DNA of 31,903 nucleotides from JBBQKI01 sp038326725 (lineage in GTDB: Bacteria > Bacteroidota > Bacteroidia > Flavobacteriales > Flavobacteriaceae). The notes beneath the pieces are model-generated. The model was not told the origin of the DNA. It saw nothing but the letters and a program-made list of their open reading frames with translations, and ran no database searches. This document shows, piece after piece, positions 6,906 to 14,868 of this stretch. The stretch covers positions 1 through 31,903 of the forward strand of contig JBBQKI010000025.1 in the NCBI GenBank assembly GCA_038326725.1, read 5' to 3'. Both the position numbers and the translations under genes were made by a program. Position 1 is the stretch's first letter, and the number at the start of each line of letters is the position of its first letter.

Positions 6906-8030
6906 TTATTTGGAAGTATCAACAAAAGGCTCTGCGTTTTGATACCATTTGTTACCCAATACTTCCCCGTTCTCGTTCAAAAATCCCCACAGTTTTTGGT
7001 ATTTTACACGGGCAACGCCGTTTTGAAACCCTTTCTCGGAACCCCCTTGAAATAACCCGGCACTAATGTCATAATCCATTGGGATTACTAATTTTCCTGT
7101 TTTATCAACAAAACCCCACATTTTTTCTTTCACGGGAGCTAGGCCGTTGTCTGAAAATATTTCGGCATCAATAAATTGATATCCAATCACAACTTCACCT
7201 TTTTCATTGATATAACCCCAATTCCTACCTTTAAAAACGGGTGCCAAGCCTTGATTGAAAGAGCGGACTTTTTCAAATTCGGGTTGGATTACCCATTCTC
7301 CGGCCCCGTTAATAAACCCAATTTTTTTCTTGCTCCGCGCATAGGTAAGTTTTGAGTCGTTGGTGAAATCCCATATTTTATCGACTCCGTGAATTATAGT
7401 AAAATTGCCATCCACCAAAACGCCAAAATCTTCCCCTTTTCTTGCCCAAACTCCATTTTGGTTGTAATCGCCAATTTCATCGTAAGAAACCGGCACCACC
7501 ACTTCGCCCTTTGTATTTATAATTCCCCACTTTTTTCCCAATTGTACTTTTGCATGACCATTCCGAACCCCTTTAATTTCATCATATGTGGGTGCAAGTA
7601 CAATTTTTCCATCTGTTCCTAACAACCCAACTTTTTCGCCGCTTTTGAAAAAAGCAACTCCGTTCTCAAAATCGTAATGTTTGTCTATTGAAGGGGTGGC
7701 TAAAATTTCTCCCTTAGTGTCTATATAATTCCATTGGTCGTTCTTCTGTACGAGGGCATAGCCTGAATTGAACATTTTTACCCGATCGTATTGAGGCTGA
7801 ATGGCCCATTGGCCGGAGGCATTAACGAACCCCCATTTATCGCCTGTTTGGGCAGCAGCCAAAGAGCCGGAGAAACTATCTGCCTTTGCATATTGCGGCT
7901 GAATGGTAAATTCTCCAGATTTATTGATATAGCCGAACAAATCGTTGTCGCGGACCAGGGCCAATTCCTGAGCACTTGCAAAACCCATTTGGGCAAGTAA
8001 TGCTATTGAGAGTAGTAGTTTTGTTTTCAT
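6906..8030 (-). CDS. Exported WG-repeat protein inside the flexirubin operon
   Basis: This 374-aa protein begins with a clear signal peptide (KTKLLLSIALLAQMGFASAQ, cleavage near residue 20). The rest is built from about eight to nine WG-type repeats of 35-45 residues. Each has a W/F-G-(F/Y/I)-(I/V/L)-(N/D) core followed by a G and an IxPxY(D/E) tail: for example KWGFVNASGQWAIQPQYD, KWGIINTKGEVVVPVSYD and NWGYINEKGEVVIGYQF. WG repeats form beta-rich scaffolds, usually taken as binding modules without catalytic residues. The gene starts 2 bp after the ammonia-lyase stop and ends 16 bp before fabG, so it is surely co-transcribed with pigment genes. An envelope-side role, such as holding or trafficking the pigment, is conceivable but unproven. 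Confidence 0.88.
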   Translation of the reverse strand: MKTKLLLSIALLAQMGFASAQELALVRDNDLFGYINKSGEFTIQPQYAKADSFSGSLAAAQTGDKWGFVNASGQWAIQPQYDRVKMFNSGYALVQKNDQWNYIDTKGEILATPSIDKHYDFENGVAFFKSGEKVGLLGTDGKIVLAPTYDEIKGVRNGHAKVQLGKKWGIINTKGEVVVPVSYDEIGDYNQNGVWARKGEDFGVLVDGNFTIIHGVDKIWDFTNDSKLTYARSKKKIGFINGAGEWVIQPEFEKVRSFNQGLAPVFKGRNWGYINEKGEVVIGYQFIDAEIFSDNGLAPVKEKMWGFVDKTGKLVIPMDYDISAGLFQGGSEKGFQNGVARVKYQKLWGFLNENGEVLGNKWYQNAEPFVDTSK

Positions 8031-8032
8031 GG

Positions 8033-9556
8033 TTACTTATTATTTGTTATAAATTCCTTCACTTTATTTACGAAAGGGTACATCACCACATCTTCGGCGA
8101 AAATCGGAACGATTGCCCTTATGTCATCGTACATTTTTTTTGTTCCCGAAGAAACTTCCTTTTGAACCCCCAAATATTCTATGGCCTGAACAATGGTGAT
8201 GAGCTCAATAGCGACCACTTCAAAAGCATTTTCTATTACTTTTTTGGTGATAAGTGCTGCGTTTGTGCCCATGCTCACAATATCCTGATTGTCATTATTA
8301 TTAGGGATACTATGCACATACATCGGGTTTGAAAGCATTTGGTTTTCGGCAGTAGTGGAGGTGGCTGTAAATTGTACACCCTGCATCCCGAAATTTAAGC
8401 CCAAAGTACCCAAGTTTACAAAGGGGGGTAAAATATCATTAAGTTTTGAATTCAATAAATAATTCAATTGCCTTTCGGCCAACATGCTCATTTTGGCCAC
8501 CACTATTTTCAGTTTGTCCATTTCAAGGGAAACATAATCACCATGAAAGTTACCGCCGTGGTAAACGTGTTTGTTTTCCACATCAACAATAGGGTTGTCA
8601 TTGGCGGAATTCACTTCTTCGATAAGTATTTTTTCAACATTATTAAGGGTGTCCAATACGGGGCCTAAAATCTGCGGCACGCATCGCAGGGAATAATATT
8701 CCTGTATTTTTTCCTCAAAAACTTCGGTATCCCTGGATTCATTGTACAAATGATGCTCCCTTTTCCGTGTAAGTGAGCTGTCTTTTAAATGTGCGCGCAT
8801 CTTTTCGGCAATTTGCCGCTGGCCAATGTGTTTTTTGGTTTGGTTAAGTTCAAAAGATAAATGATCGTCATACGCCTTTACAATTTCATTGATGGCGGAC
8901 GAACAACAAACCATCCACTCCAACAATCGGCGAGTGTAAATGGTATTTATCATCCCCACGCCCGTCATTACCGAAGTTCCGTTCATCAAAGCAAGTCCTT
9001 CGCGCAGTTCAACTTTTATAGGCTGTAGGTTTTCAATTTTAAAAACTTCTTCGGTGGATTTACGATCTCCTTTATAAAAAACTTCTCCTTCACCGATCAA
9101 CACCAAGGCCAAGTGGGCCAGCTGTACCAAATCTCCACTTGCACCAACACCGCCGTGTTCATAAATTAAAGGCGTAATATCCCTATTGATTAACTCCGCC
9201 ATTAAATGGATCACCGAAACGTGCACCCCACTATGCCCCAAGCAAAGTGTGTTCAAACGGGCAAGCATGGCAGCTTTAACATATTTCGGAGGAATTGGGT
9301 TCCCAGTCCCGGCGGCATGGCTACGGATCAGGTTATATTGAAGTTGGATCCGTCGGGAATCTTTAATTTTATATTGCGCCATCGGCCCAAAACCGGTGTT
9401 CACACCATAAATAATCTTATTTTCTGAAAAGGTTCTCAAAAATTCGAAACTTTTGGTTACCCTTTCCAGTATTTCCTTGTCAACAAGCACCGTTTCATTT
9501 TTGAAAATGACCTTAAAAAAATCCTCTACAACTAATTTCCCCTGTAATGTTAGCAT
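8033..9556 (-). CDS. Tyrosine/aromatic amino acid ammonia-lyase (MIO enzyme)
   Basis: This is a 507-aa member of the HAL/PAL/TAL family. The MIO prosthetic group forms from Ala139-Ser140-Gly141 in GGVGASGDLVQLAHLAL. The catalytic tyrosine is Tyr50 in IIYGVNTGFGPMAQY, and NSANDNPIVD and HGGNFHGDYVSLEMDK are the usual active-site blocks. From memory the sequence is very close to Flavobacterium johnsoniae tyrosine ammonia-lyase, including RSHAAGTG at the substrate-selectivity loop, so tyrosine to 4-coumarate is the most likely reaction. This supplies the aryl starter of flexirubin. Histidine ammonia-lyase is the main alternative, but no hut genes are nearby. It is the first gene of the operon, with a promoter candidate 60 bp upstream and the halogenase-like gene diverging from it. 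Confidence 0.88.
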   Translation of the reverse strand: MLTLQGKLVVEDFFKVIFKNETVLVDKEILERVTKSFEFLRTFSENKIIYGVNTGFGPMAQYKIKDSRRIQLQYNLIRSHAAGTGNPIPPKYVKAAMLARLNTLCLGHSGVHVSVIHLMAELINRDITPLIYEHGGVGASGDLVQLAHLALVLIGEGEVFYKGDRKSTEEVFKIENLQPIKVELREGLALMNGTSVMTGVGMINTIYTRRLLEWMVCCSSAINEIVKAYDDHLSFELNQTKKHIGQRQIAEKMRAHLKDSSLTRKREHHLYNESRDTEVFEEKIQEYYSLRCVPQILGPVLDTLNNVEKILIEEVNSANDNPIVDVENKHVYHGGNFHGDYVSLEMDKLKIVVAKMSMLAERQLNYLLNSKLNDILPPFVNLGTLGLNFGMQGVQFTATSTTAENQMLSNPMYVHSIPNNNDNQDIVSMGTNAALITKKVIENAFEVVAIELITIVQAIEYLGVQKEVSSGTKKMYDDIRAIVPIFAEDVVMYPFVNKVKEFITNNK

Positions 9557-9615
9557 CTAATGAAACTGGTTTTTTTATTTTTAAACTTATTGAATAAAAA
9601 TAGATAAATTGTGCG

Positions 9616-9623
9616 CAAATTTA
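9616..9623 (-). promoter_or_regulatory. Candidate -7 promoter element for the flexirubin operon
   Basis: On the minus strand the sequence is TAAATTTG, an exact match to the Bacteroidota -7 consensus TAnnTTTG. It lies 59 bp before the ammonia-lyase start, in the 98-bp divergent region shared with the halogenase-like gene. No clear -33 TTTG is visible at the right distance, so the call is moderate. Confidence 0.5.
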
Positions 9624-9654
9624 TAATAATTTTAACTTCTATTTATTCATTACT

Positions 9655-10899
9655 ATGAAGGATACCAAAGTTGATGTGTTAATTATTGGTGCAGGCCCCT
9701 CGGGCTGTGTTGCGGCGGCCTATTTACAAAAGCAAGGGATACAAATAAAAGTAGTTGAGAAAAGCCATTTTCCCCGCTTTGTAATTGGCGAAAGTCTCTT
9801 GCCCCGCTGTATGGACCATTTTGAGGAAACCGGCTTGCTGGATTGTTTGATGGATCAAAAGTTTGAAATCAAAGCCGGGGCTCGGTTCTTGAAAAACGAT
9901 GTGGTCTGTAATTTTGATTTTTCGGAAAAGCATACCTCTGGGTGGGATTATACTTGGCAGGTTCCGCGGGCAGATTTTGACAATACCCTTGCCAAGGAAA
10001 TCATTAAAAAAGGAGTAGATGTCTCCTTTGGGCACGAGGTTACCGCTGTTTCCTTCGACAAAAATGGCCATTCCCAAACCACCGTAAAGGATGAAGCAGG
10101 AAACCAATATACCATTAACGCAAAATTTATTATCGATTCCAGCGGCTACGGAAGGGTGTTACCACGACTTTTGGATCTTGACAAACCTTCGGCCTTAGCG
10201 GTGCATTCAGCAATTTACACTCATGTAAAGGAGCCTAACCGTCCCAATGGCGTCGAGGGAACGCTCATTACTTTTGATGTGGTAACGGATGATACTTGGC
10301 TGTGGGTGATACCTTTTTCAAACGGAAACACCAGCATTGGTTTTGTTGGAAAAACAGAATTCATCGAATCTTACGAAGGTTCGCCTTCCGAAAAATTACG
10401 CGAAATGCTGAAAATCTCGGATTATTATTATGACAGGCTGAAAAACTTGAATTTCCTTTTTGAACCGCATATCATCAAAAATTATTCAAAAGCTGTAAAA
10501 CAACTTTATGGAAAAGGCTATGCCCTTACGGGGAACAGTGCCGAATTTTTGGACCCTGTTTTTTCTTCAGGCGTAACATTTGCTACGGAATCTGGCCTTA
10601 AAGCCGCCAAGTTGATTTCAAAGGAATTGAAGGGTGAAAAAGTGGATTGGGAAACGGAATATACGGAATACATCATGAGGGGCGTGAATGTTTTTCGGAC
10701 CTACGTAACCGAATGGTACACCGGGAACCTTCAAAAAATATTCTTCCACCGCCCCGAAAATCCTGAAATCAAAAGTCAGATTTGTGCTGTTCTTGCGGGT
10801 TATGTTTGGGATGAAACCAATCCCTTCGTAAAAAACCACAACCGTCTGGTAAAGACGGTTGCGAAGGTTATTGATATGGAGGCGGAAAGGGTGATGTAA
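9655..10899 (+). CDS. Flavin-dependent halogenase-like FAD oxidoreductase
   Basis: This is a 414-aa FAD enzyme. The N-terminal dinucleotide fold is VLIIGAGPSGCVAA (8-21), GES (45-47) begins the second conserved block, and a late segment, GKGYALTGNSAEFLDPVFSSGVTFA, is the FAD-contacting region of this superfamily. TWLWVIP (214-220) matches the WxWxIP motif that separates flavin-dependent halogenases from ordinary monooxygenases. Lys73 in EIKAGARF lies where halogenases place their catalytic lysine. Chlorinated flexirubins are known, so chlorination of the aryl or resorcinol ring is the leading hypothesis. Hydroxylation is the alternative, because the wider family includes hydroxylases and geranylgeranyl-reductase-like proteins. 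It is transcribed divergently from the pigment operon across 98 bp, which suggests shared control. It needs a separate flavin reductase, none of which is visible here. Confidence 0.72.
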   Translation: MKDTKVDVLIIGAGPSGCVAAAYLQKQGIQIKVVEKSHFPRFVIGESLLPRCMDHFEETGLLDCLMDQKFEIKAGARFLKNDVVCNFDFSEKHTSGWDYTWQVPRADFDNTLAKEIIKKGVDVSFGHEVTAVSFDKNGHSQTTVKDEAGNQYTINAKFIIDSSGYGRVLPRLLDLDKPSALAVHSAIYTHVKEPNRPNGVEGTLITFDVVTDDTWLWVIPFSNGNTSIGFVGKTEFIESYEGSPSEKLREMLKISDYYYDRLKNLNFLFEPHIIKNYSKAVKQLYGKGYALTGNSAEFLDPVFSSGVTFATESGLKAAKLISKELKGEKVDWETEYTEYIMRGVNVFRTYVTEWYTGNLQKIFFHRPENPEIKSQICAVLAGYVWDETNPFVKNHNRLVKTVAKVIDMEAERVM

Positions 10900-10904
10900 T
10901 TAAA

Positions 10905-11191
10905 TTATTTCGCGTTTTTATTGATATTTACGGCCACTTCTTTTGCAAGTTTTGCATAAGCTTCGGAAATACGGTAGCCCGAATCGAAATCGTAGCCCAT
11001 GGCCCCACCACCTTCAACCTTGGTATATTCAGCAGACCATAATATTTGCGAGGGATTATCTGTCTTATAAACTGTAACAGTGGCTTCAAGTTTAGCTTTT
11101 TACGAACAACACCCACTGTTGCGTGGGCCAACAAATAATTACTTATGAAAAAATAAAGAAAAGAAAAATCCCAACCTTTTTCAACATTGAG
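10905..11191 (-). pseudogene. Frameshifted C-terminal remnant of an unidentified protein gene
   Basis: On the minus strand one frame reads AKLEATVTVYKTDNPSQILW and on to a stop TAA at 10905-10907, with a helical end (RISEAYAKLAKEVAVNINKNAK). It looks like genuine protein. Upstream of an A5 run (11097-11101) this frame closes and the adjacent frame continues with YLLAHATVGVVRKK. One extra base in the run would join both segments into a continuous sequence. No start codon with a plausible N-terminus is found; the upstream frame is open only to a stop at 11192-11194. The gene therefore seems frameshifted and 5'-truncated, or the run is a sequencing error. I do not recognise the family. It converges on the halogenase-like gene with a 5-bp gap. 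Confidence 0.5.
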
Positions 11192-11263
11192 TTACTGAAT
11201 GGAGAACGACAATTTTTTATTAGGATTGGAAAAATTTGTTAAAAGAAAAATCCCAACCTTTTT
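11159..11263. repeat. 23-bp direct repeat flanking 59 bp, downstream of tRNA-Gln
   Basis: Positions 11159-11181 and 11241-11263 are identical over 23 bp. The second copy is one half of the tRNA-Gln terminator and the first is a detached copy without its partner arm. The arrangement suggests a local duplication or the scar of a rearrangement behind the tRNA gene. Confidence 0.6.
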
Positions 11264-11277
11264 TAAAGTTTGGGATT
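11241..11277 (-). terminator. Intrinsic terminator of tRNA-Gln
   Basis: On the minus strand, ten bases after the tRNA 3' end, AATCCCAA pairs with TTGGGATT across a 13-base A-rich loop and is followed by TTTTTCTTTT. The 8-bp perfect stem and U-rich tail make this a standard rho-independent terminator. Confidence 0.75.
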
Positions 11278-11286
11278 CAATTTTTG

Positions 11287-11359
11287 TTGGCCCACTAGGG
11301 CTCGAACCTAGACTCTTCTGGACCAAAACCAGACGTGTTGCCAGTTACACTATGGGCCA
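11287..11359 (-). tRNA. tRNA-Gln (anticodon TTG)
   Basis: The 73-nt minus-strand sequence folds as a complete cloverleaf. The acceptor stem TGGCCCA pairs with TGGGCCA, the D stem is GTGT/ACAC, and the anticodon stem TCTGG/CCAGA encloses the loop TTTTGGT with anticodon TTG. The T arm is CTAGG-TTCGAGC-CCTAG. The discriminator base is A and CCA is not encoded. It reads CAA (and CAG by wobble) codons. A strong promoter lies just upstream and a terminator just downstream, so it is a single-gene transcript. Confidence 0.95.
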
Positions 11360-11376
11360 ATTCCACAATGAGGTCG

Positions 11377-11407
11377 CAAATTTAATATAAACTTTGGCTT
11401 GTACAAA
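11377..11407 (-). promoter_or_regulatory. Bacteroidota-type promoter of tRNA-Gln
   Basis: Reading the minus strand, TTTG (11404-11407) is followed after exactly 19 bp by TAAATTTG (11377-11384). This fits the phylum consensus of -33 TTTG and -7 TAnnTTTG. The -7 box ends 17 bp before the tRNA 5' end. It is the best-formed promoter in the window. Confidence 0.8.
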
Positions 11408-11425
11408 CATTTTCCATCAAAAAAT

Positions 11426-11460
11426 GGTTCCGGGTTCGGGGTTCTTGGTTTTGGGTTTCT
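11426..11460. repeat. Degenerate heptanucleotide tandem repeat (5 units)
   Basis: Five consecutive 7-bp units fit the pattern GGTTYNN on the plus strand with no break in periodicity. The tract lies in the leader region of the DUF2723 gene, 75 bp before its ATG. It is the same type of repeat as at 295-322. Confidence 0.65.
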
Positions 11461-11535
11461 TTTCGCTTATTCCTATTCTCTTGCCTCTTGGCTCTTTTAT
11501 TCCTAAATTCGCAACATCTAAAACCAATAGCAAAT

Positions 11536-14500
11536 ATGGGTTCTTTCAATTATACCAAATGGAACAAGATTTTGGGATGGGGCGTTTTCGCCATTGCCCT
11601 GATAACCTACTGGCTCACGGTGGAACCCACCGCTAGTTTTTGGGATGCCGGCGAATACATTACCACAGCCAGTAATCTTGAAGTGGGCCATCCACCGGGG
11701 GCACCGCTTTACCAACTTTTGGGCGCCTTCTTTTCCATTTTTGCCATGGACCCCTCAAACATTGCGCTCACTATCAATTTGATGTCGGTTTTTGCAAGTG
11801 CCTTTACTATACTTTTCATGTTCTGGTCGCTCACCATTTTATTAGGCAACATGGTTTCAAAACACCAAGAAATCACAAAATATCATGCCATCGCTATCTT
11901 AGGAAGTGCTACAGTTGGTTCTTTGGCTTTTACTTTTTCCGATAGTTTTTGGTACAACGCAGTGGAAGCTGAAGTGTATGCCATGGCCGCTTTTTTAATG
12001 GCAGTGCTTTTTTACGTTGCCCTTCGTTGGGAAAAGGAAATGAACACGCCGCGGGGCGATCGTTGGGCAATACTTATCGCTTTCATCATCGGACTTTCCT
12101 TTGGGGTGCATTTTATGGCTTTGCTTACCATTCCTGCCATGGGCTTCCTCTATTTCTTTAAAAATTATGAAAAGGTAACCGTCAAGAATTTCATTATAGC
12201 AGGGCTTATTTCAGTAGCCATTCTTCTGTTCATTTTTATTTTGCTTTTGCCGAACACAATGAAACTGTTTAGCGGTTTCGAACTGTTTTTCGTGAACAGC
12301 ATCGGGCTGCCCTTCAACTCGGGGACCATCATTGCGGCCATCTTTTTTATAGCATTATTCTATTACGGCTTGCGTTACACCCGAAGAAAAAATTATGCCC
12401 GGCTCAACACCATGATTTTATGCGTAATGTTCATTTTCATGGGCTTTTCAAGCTGGCTTATGCTACCCATTCGGGCCAATGCCGGAACGGTCATAAATGA
12501 GAACAACCCAAATGATGCGCGCGAGTTGTTGGCATATTACAACCGGGAACAATACCCACAAACAAGCTTGTTTTACGGCCCCGTTTTCTCCGAAATTTAT
12601 GCAGGGTTAGATGAAGACAATCCCTATAAGGACGATAAGCCCAATTATGAAAAGGATGAAGCTGCGGGAAAATATGTCATTATAAATAATTATAAAAATG
12701 CCAGCCAAAATACTGACGATGCCCACAAAGGTTTGCTTCCGCGGATGTGGAGCATAGAACATGCCACCAATTATTTGCAACTTACCGACGGCTTGGATTT
12801 TTCTGTAAAAGGGGAATTTTTAAGTGAGCCCCGCCTTGTTGAAGAAGTAAGCAGGTTTAAGGAAGCATACAGCTCCGGAATGGTAGACAGTGAAGAATAC
12901 CATAAATTCCTTCAAAACTTTGGGCAGTTTTTGGATATTGAAAAACCCTCTTTTTTCCAAAACATGAAGTTTATGTTCCAGTATCAGTTCGGATATATGT
13001 ACTGGCGTTATTTTATGTGGAACTTCAGCGGCAGGCAGGATGATGTTCAAGGTCAATATACCGATCTTAACGGAAACTGGTTGAGCGGAATCAATTTTAT
13101 CGATGAAATCCGCCTTGGCTCTCAAGACAATTTGCCTAGCGATGCCAAGGACAACAAGGCTCGGAATACCTATTTTTTCCTGCCCTTGATTTTGGGAATT
13201 ATTGGTCTTGTTTTTCATTTTAAAAACGACCCGAAAAACTTTTGGGTACTCATGGTTTTTTTCCTTTTTACGGGCTTGTTCCTGAAAATTTACCTCAACG
13301 AACGGCCGTTCGAACCGCGCGAAAGGGATTATGCGCTTGTGGGCTCTTTTTACGTTTTCGGAATATGGATAGGTTTTGGGGTATATGCCCTTTTTGAAAT
13401 TATAAAGGAATACTTAAAACCAAAACTCGCTATTCCAATAGTGCTGGTGCTTACTACCATTGCGGTGCCGGTGCTGCTGGCCGCCCAAAACTGGGACGAC
13501 CATGACCGTTCCGGCAGGTACACTGCCCAATCCATGGGGAAAATGTACCTCGACTCGGTTGATGAAAATGCCATCCTTTTCACCATTGGCGATAACGACA
13601 CTTTTGCACTTTGGTATGCCCAGAACATTGAGGGCTATCGGCAGGATGTGCGTATTATAAACACCAGCCTTTTCAATACAGATTGGTATATTGACGATAT
13701 GAAGAAGAAGGCTTTTACAAGCGATCCCATCCCTTCACAACTCACCCATGACCAATACCGTTACGGCACCCGCGATTTTATATTTTACCAACAAACCACA
13801 CAGGATACCGTTGATATTAAAACTTGGATGAATTTTGTGGCCAGCGATAGCCCAGCCACCAAAATAGAACTGGAAAGCGGACAGGTCATTAATACATTTC
13901 CTTCAAAAATAATTAGGGTTCCCGTTGATAAAGAAGCTGTTTTAAGAAATGGTATCGTGCCCCATGAAGATGCGGACAAAATAGTCCCCTATATTGATAT
14001 TGAACTAAAGGGCGATGTGATCTACAAAAACCGTTTGCTGATGTTGGACATTATAGCAAATAACAATTGGGAACGTCCAATTTATTTCAGTGGCGGAAGT
14101 TTTGGCGATGACGATTATTTATGGATGAAAGATTACCTGCAGCTTGACGGGGTGGTCTATAAATTGGTCCCTATAAAAACAGAAGTAGATCCGCAAAACC
14201 CTTTTGATATGGGAAGAATCGACAGTGACAAAATGTACGATATTGTGATGGATTGGGACTGGGGAAATAGCGGAAGTCCAGATATTTATCACGATACAGA
14301 AACTCGAAGGAACGGCATTACCTACCGCAGTAATTTGGCGCGTTTGGCTGAAGCACTTTTAAACGAAGACAAAAAAGAAAAAGCCGAAAAAGTGCTCGAT
14401 TTGGCTATGGAAAAAATGCCGGTGGATTATTTTGAATACTATTCTTTGTTGGAACCTTATGTTTTGGGCTACTATGAACTGGAAAAAACCAAAAAAGCTC

Positions 14501-14862
14501 GTGAGGTTTATGAAGCCACCATTGAAAAATATCAAGAGCATTTGATGTATTACAACACTTTGAAATTTAGTCAGCAGCGTGCCATTGTTGATGAAATAAT
14601 TAGCGACATGGAGCGGTACCGCAGTTTGGTTCAAATAGCAGTGGTTTATGACGATGAAAATTACGGAAAGGAAGAAGCCAGAAAGTTTAATGATTACCTC
14701 AAACTTTTCCGACATTTCTATTCCCCGGATGAAGAAATGGATGTTGACAAAGATATTCCACAGGATACCTCACTTCAAATCCCCATGGATTCTGCTATTA
14801 TGGAAGAAATGCAGGAAGAACCGCTGGAGAACACGAGGGAAATTGAAGAACCGCAAAATTAA
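11536..14862 (+). CDS. DUF2723 / glycosyltransferase family 117-like membrane protein
   Basis: With the start at 11536 this is 1108 aa. The 16-residue extension upstream, MALLFLNSQHLKPIAN, looks like translated leader, while MGSFNYTKWNKILGWGVFAIALITYWLT begins in the usual way. The first third has about ten membrane helices. The first extracytoplasmic loop holds FWDAGEYITTASNLEVGHPPG (residues 36-55), whose Asp37 and Glu40 sit where GT-C glycosyltransferases keep their catalytic acids. A middle domain has ERPFEPRERDYALVGSFY before more helices, then a soluble part with FTIGDNDTFALWY. The C-terminus, about the last 170 residues, is helical and TPR-like and ends in an acidic tail. The family is large in Bacteroidota and is thought to glycosylate envelope proteins; the substrate is unknown. 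The downstream deacetylase gene follows after 6 bp and is probably co-transcribed. Confidence 0.88.
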   Translation: MGSFNYTKWNKILGWGVFAIALITYWLTVEPTASFWDAGEYITTASNLEVGHPPGAPLYQLLGAFFSIFAMDPSNIALTINLMSVFASAFTILFMFWSLTILLGNMVSKHQEITKYHAIAILGSATVGSLAFTFSDSFWYNAVEAEVYAMAAFLMAVLFYVALRWEKEMNTPRGDRWAILIAFIIGLSFGVHFMALLTIPAMGFLYFFKNYEKVTVKNFIIAGLISVAILLFIFILLLPNTMKLFSGFELFFVNSIGLPFNSGTIIAAIFFIALFYYGLRYTRRKNYARLNTMILCVMFIFMGFSSWLMLPIRANAGTVINENNPNDARELLAYYNREQYPQTSLFYGPVFSEIYAGLDEDNPYKDDKPNYEKDEAAGKYVIINNYKNASQNTDDAHKGLLPRMWSIEHATNYLQLTDGLDFSVKGEFLSEPRLVEEVSRFKEAYSSGMVDSEEYHKFLQNFGQFLDIEKPSFFQNMKFMFQYQFGYMYWRYFMWNFSGRQDDVQGQYTDLNGNWLSGINFIDEIRLGSQDNLPSDAKDNKARNTYFFLPLILGIIGLVFHFKNDPKNFWVLMVFFLFTGLFLKIYLNERPFEPRERDYALVGSFYVFGIWIGFGVYALFEIIKEYLKPKLAIPIVLVLTTIAVPVLLAAQNWDDHDRSGRYTAQSMGKMYLDSVDENAILFTIGDNDTFALWYAQNIEGYRQDVRIINTSLFNTDWYIDDMKKKAFTSDPIPSQLTHDQYRYGTRDFIFYQQTTQDTVDIKTWMNFVASDSPATKIELESGQVINTFPSKIIRVPVDKEAVLRNGIVPHEDADKIVPYIDIELKGDVIYKNRLLMLDIIANNNWERPIYFSGGSFGDDDYLWMKDYLQLDGVVYKLVPIKTEVDPQNPFDMGRIDSDKMYDIVMDWDWGNSGSPDIYHDTETRRNGITYRSNLARLAEALLNEDKKEKAEKVLDLAMEKMPVDYFEYYSLLEPYVLGYYELEKTKKAREVYEATIEKYQEHLMYYNTLKFSQQRAIVDEIISDMERYRSLVQIAVVYDDENYGKEEARKFNDYLKLFRHFYSPDEEMDVDKDIPQDTSLQIPMDSAIMEEMQEEPLENTREIEEPQN

Positions 14863-14868
14863 ATCGGC

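Noticed and set aside
10928..11134. 68-codon minus-strand frame starting with TTG (LAHATVGVVRKKLNLKP...)
   Set aside because: Only its first part is protein-like. After the A-run the coherent sequence is in the neighbouring frame, so it is described as a frameshifted remnant instead of a gene.
11488..11535. 16-codon extension of the DUF2723 protein
   Set aside because: Its residues do not look like the family's N-terminus and it lies in simple-sequence leader DNA; ATG at 11536 begins the conserved part.
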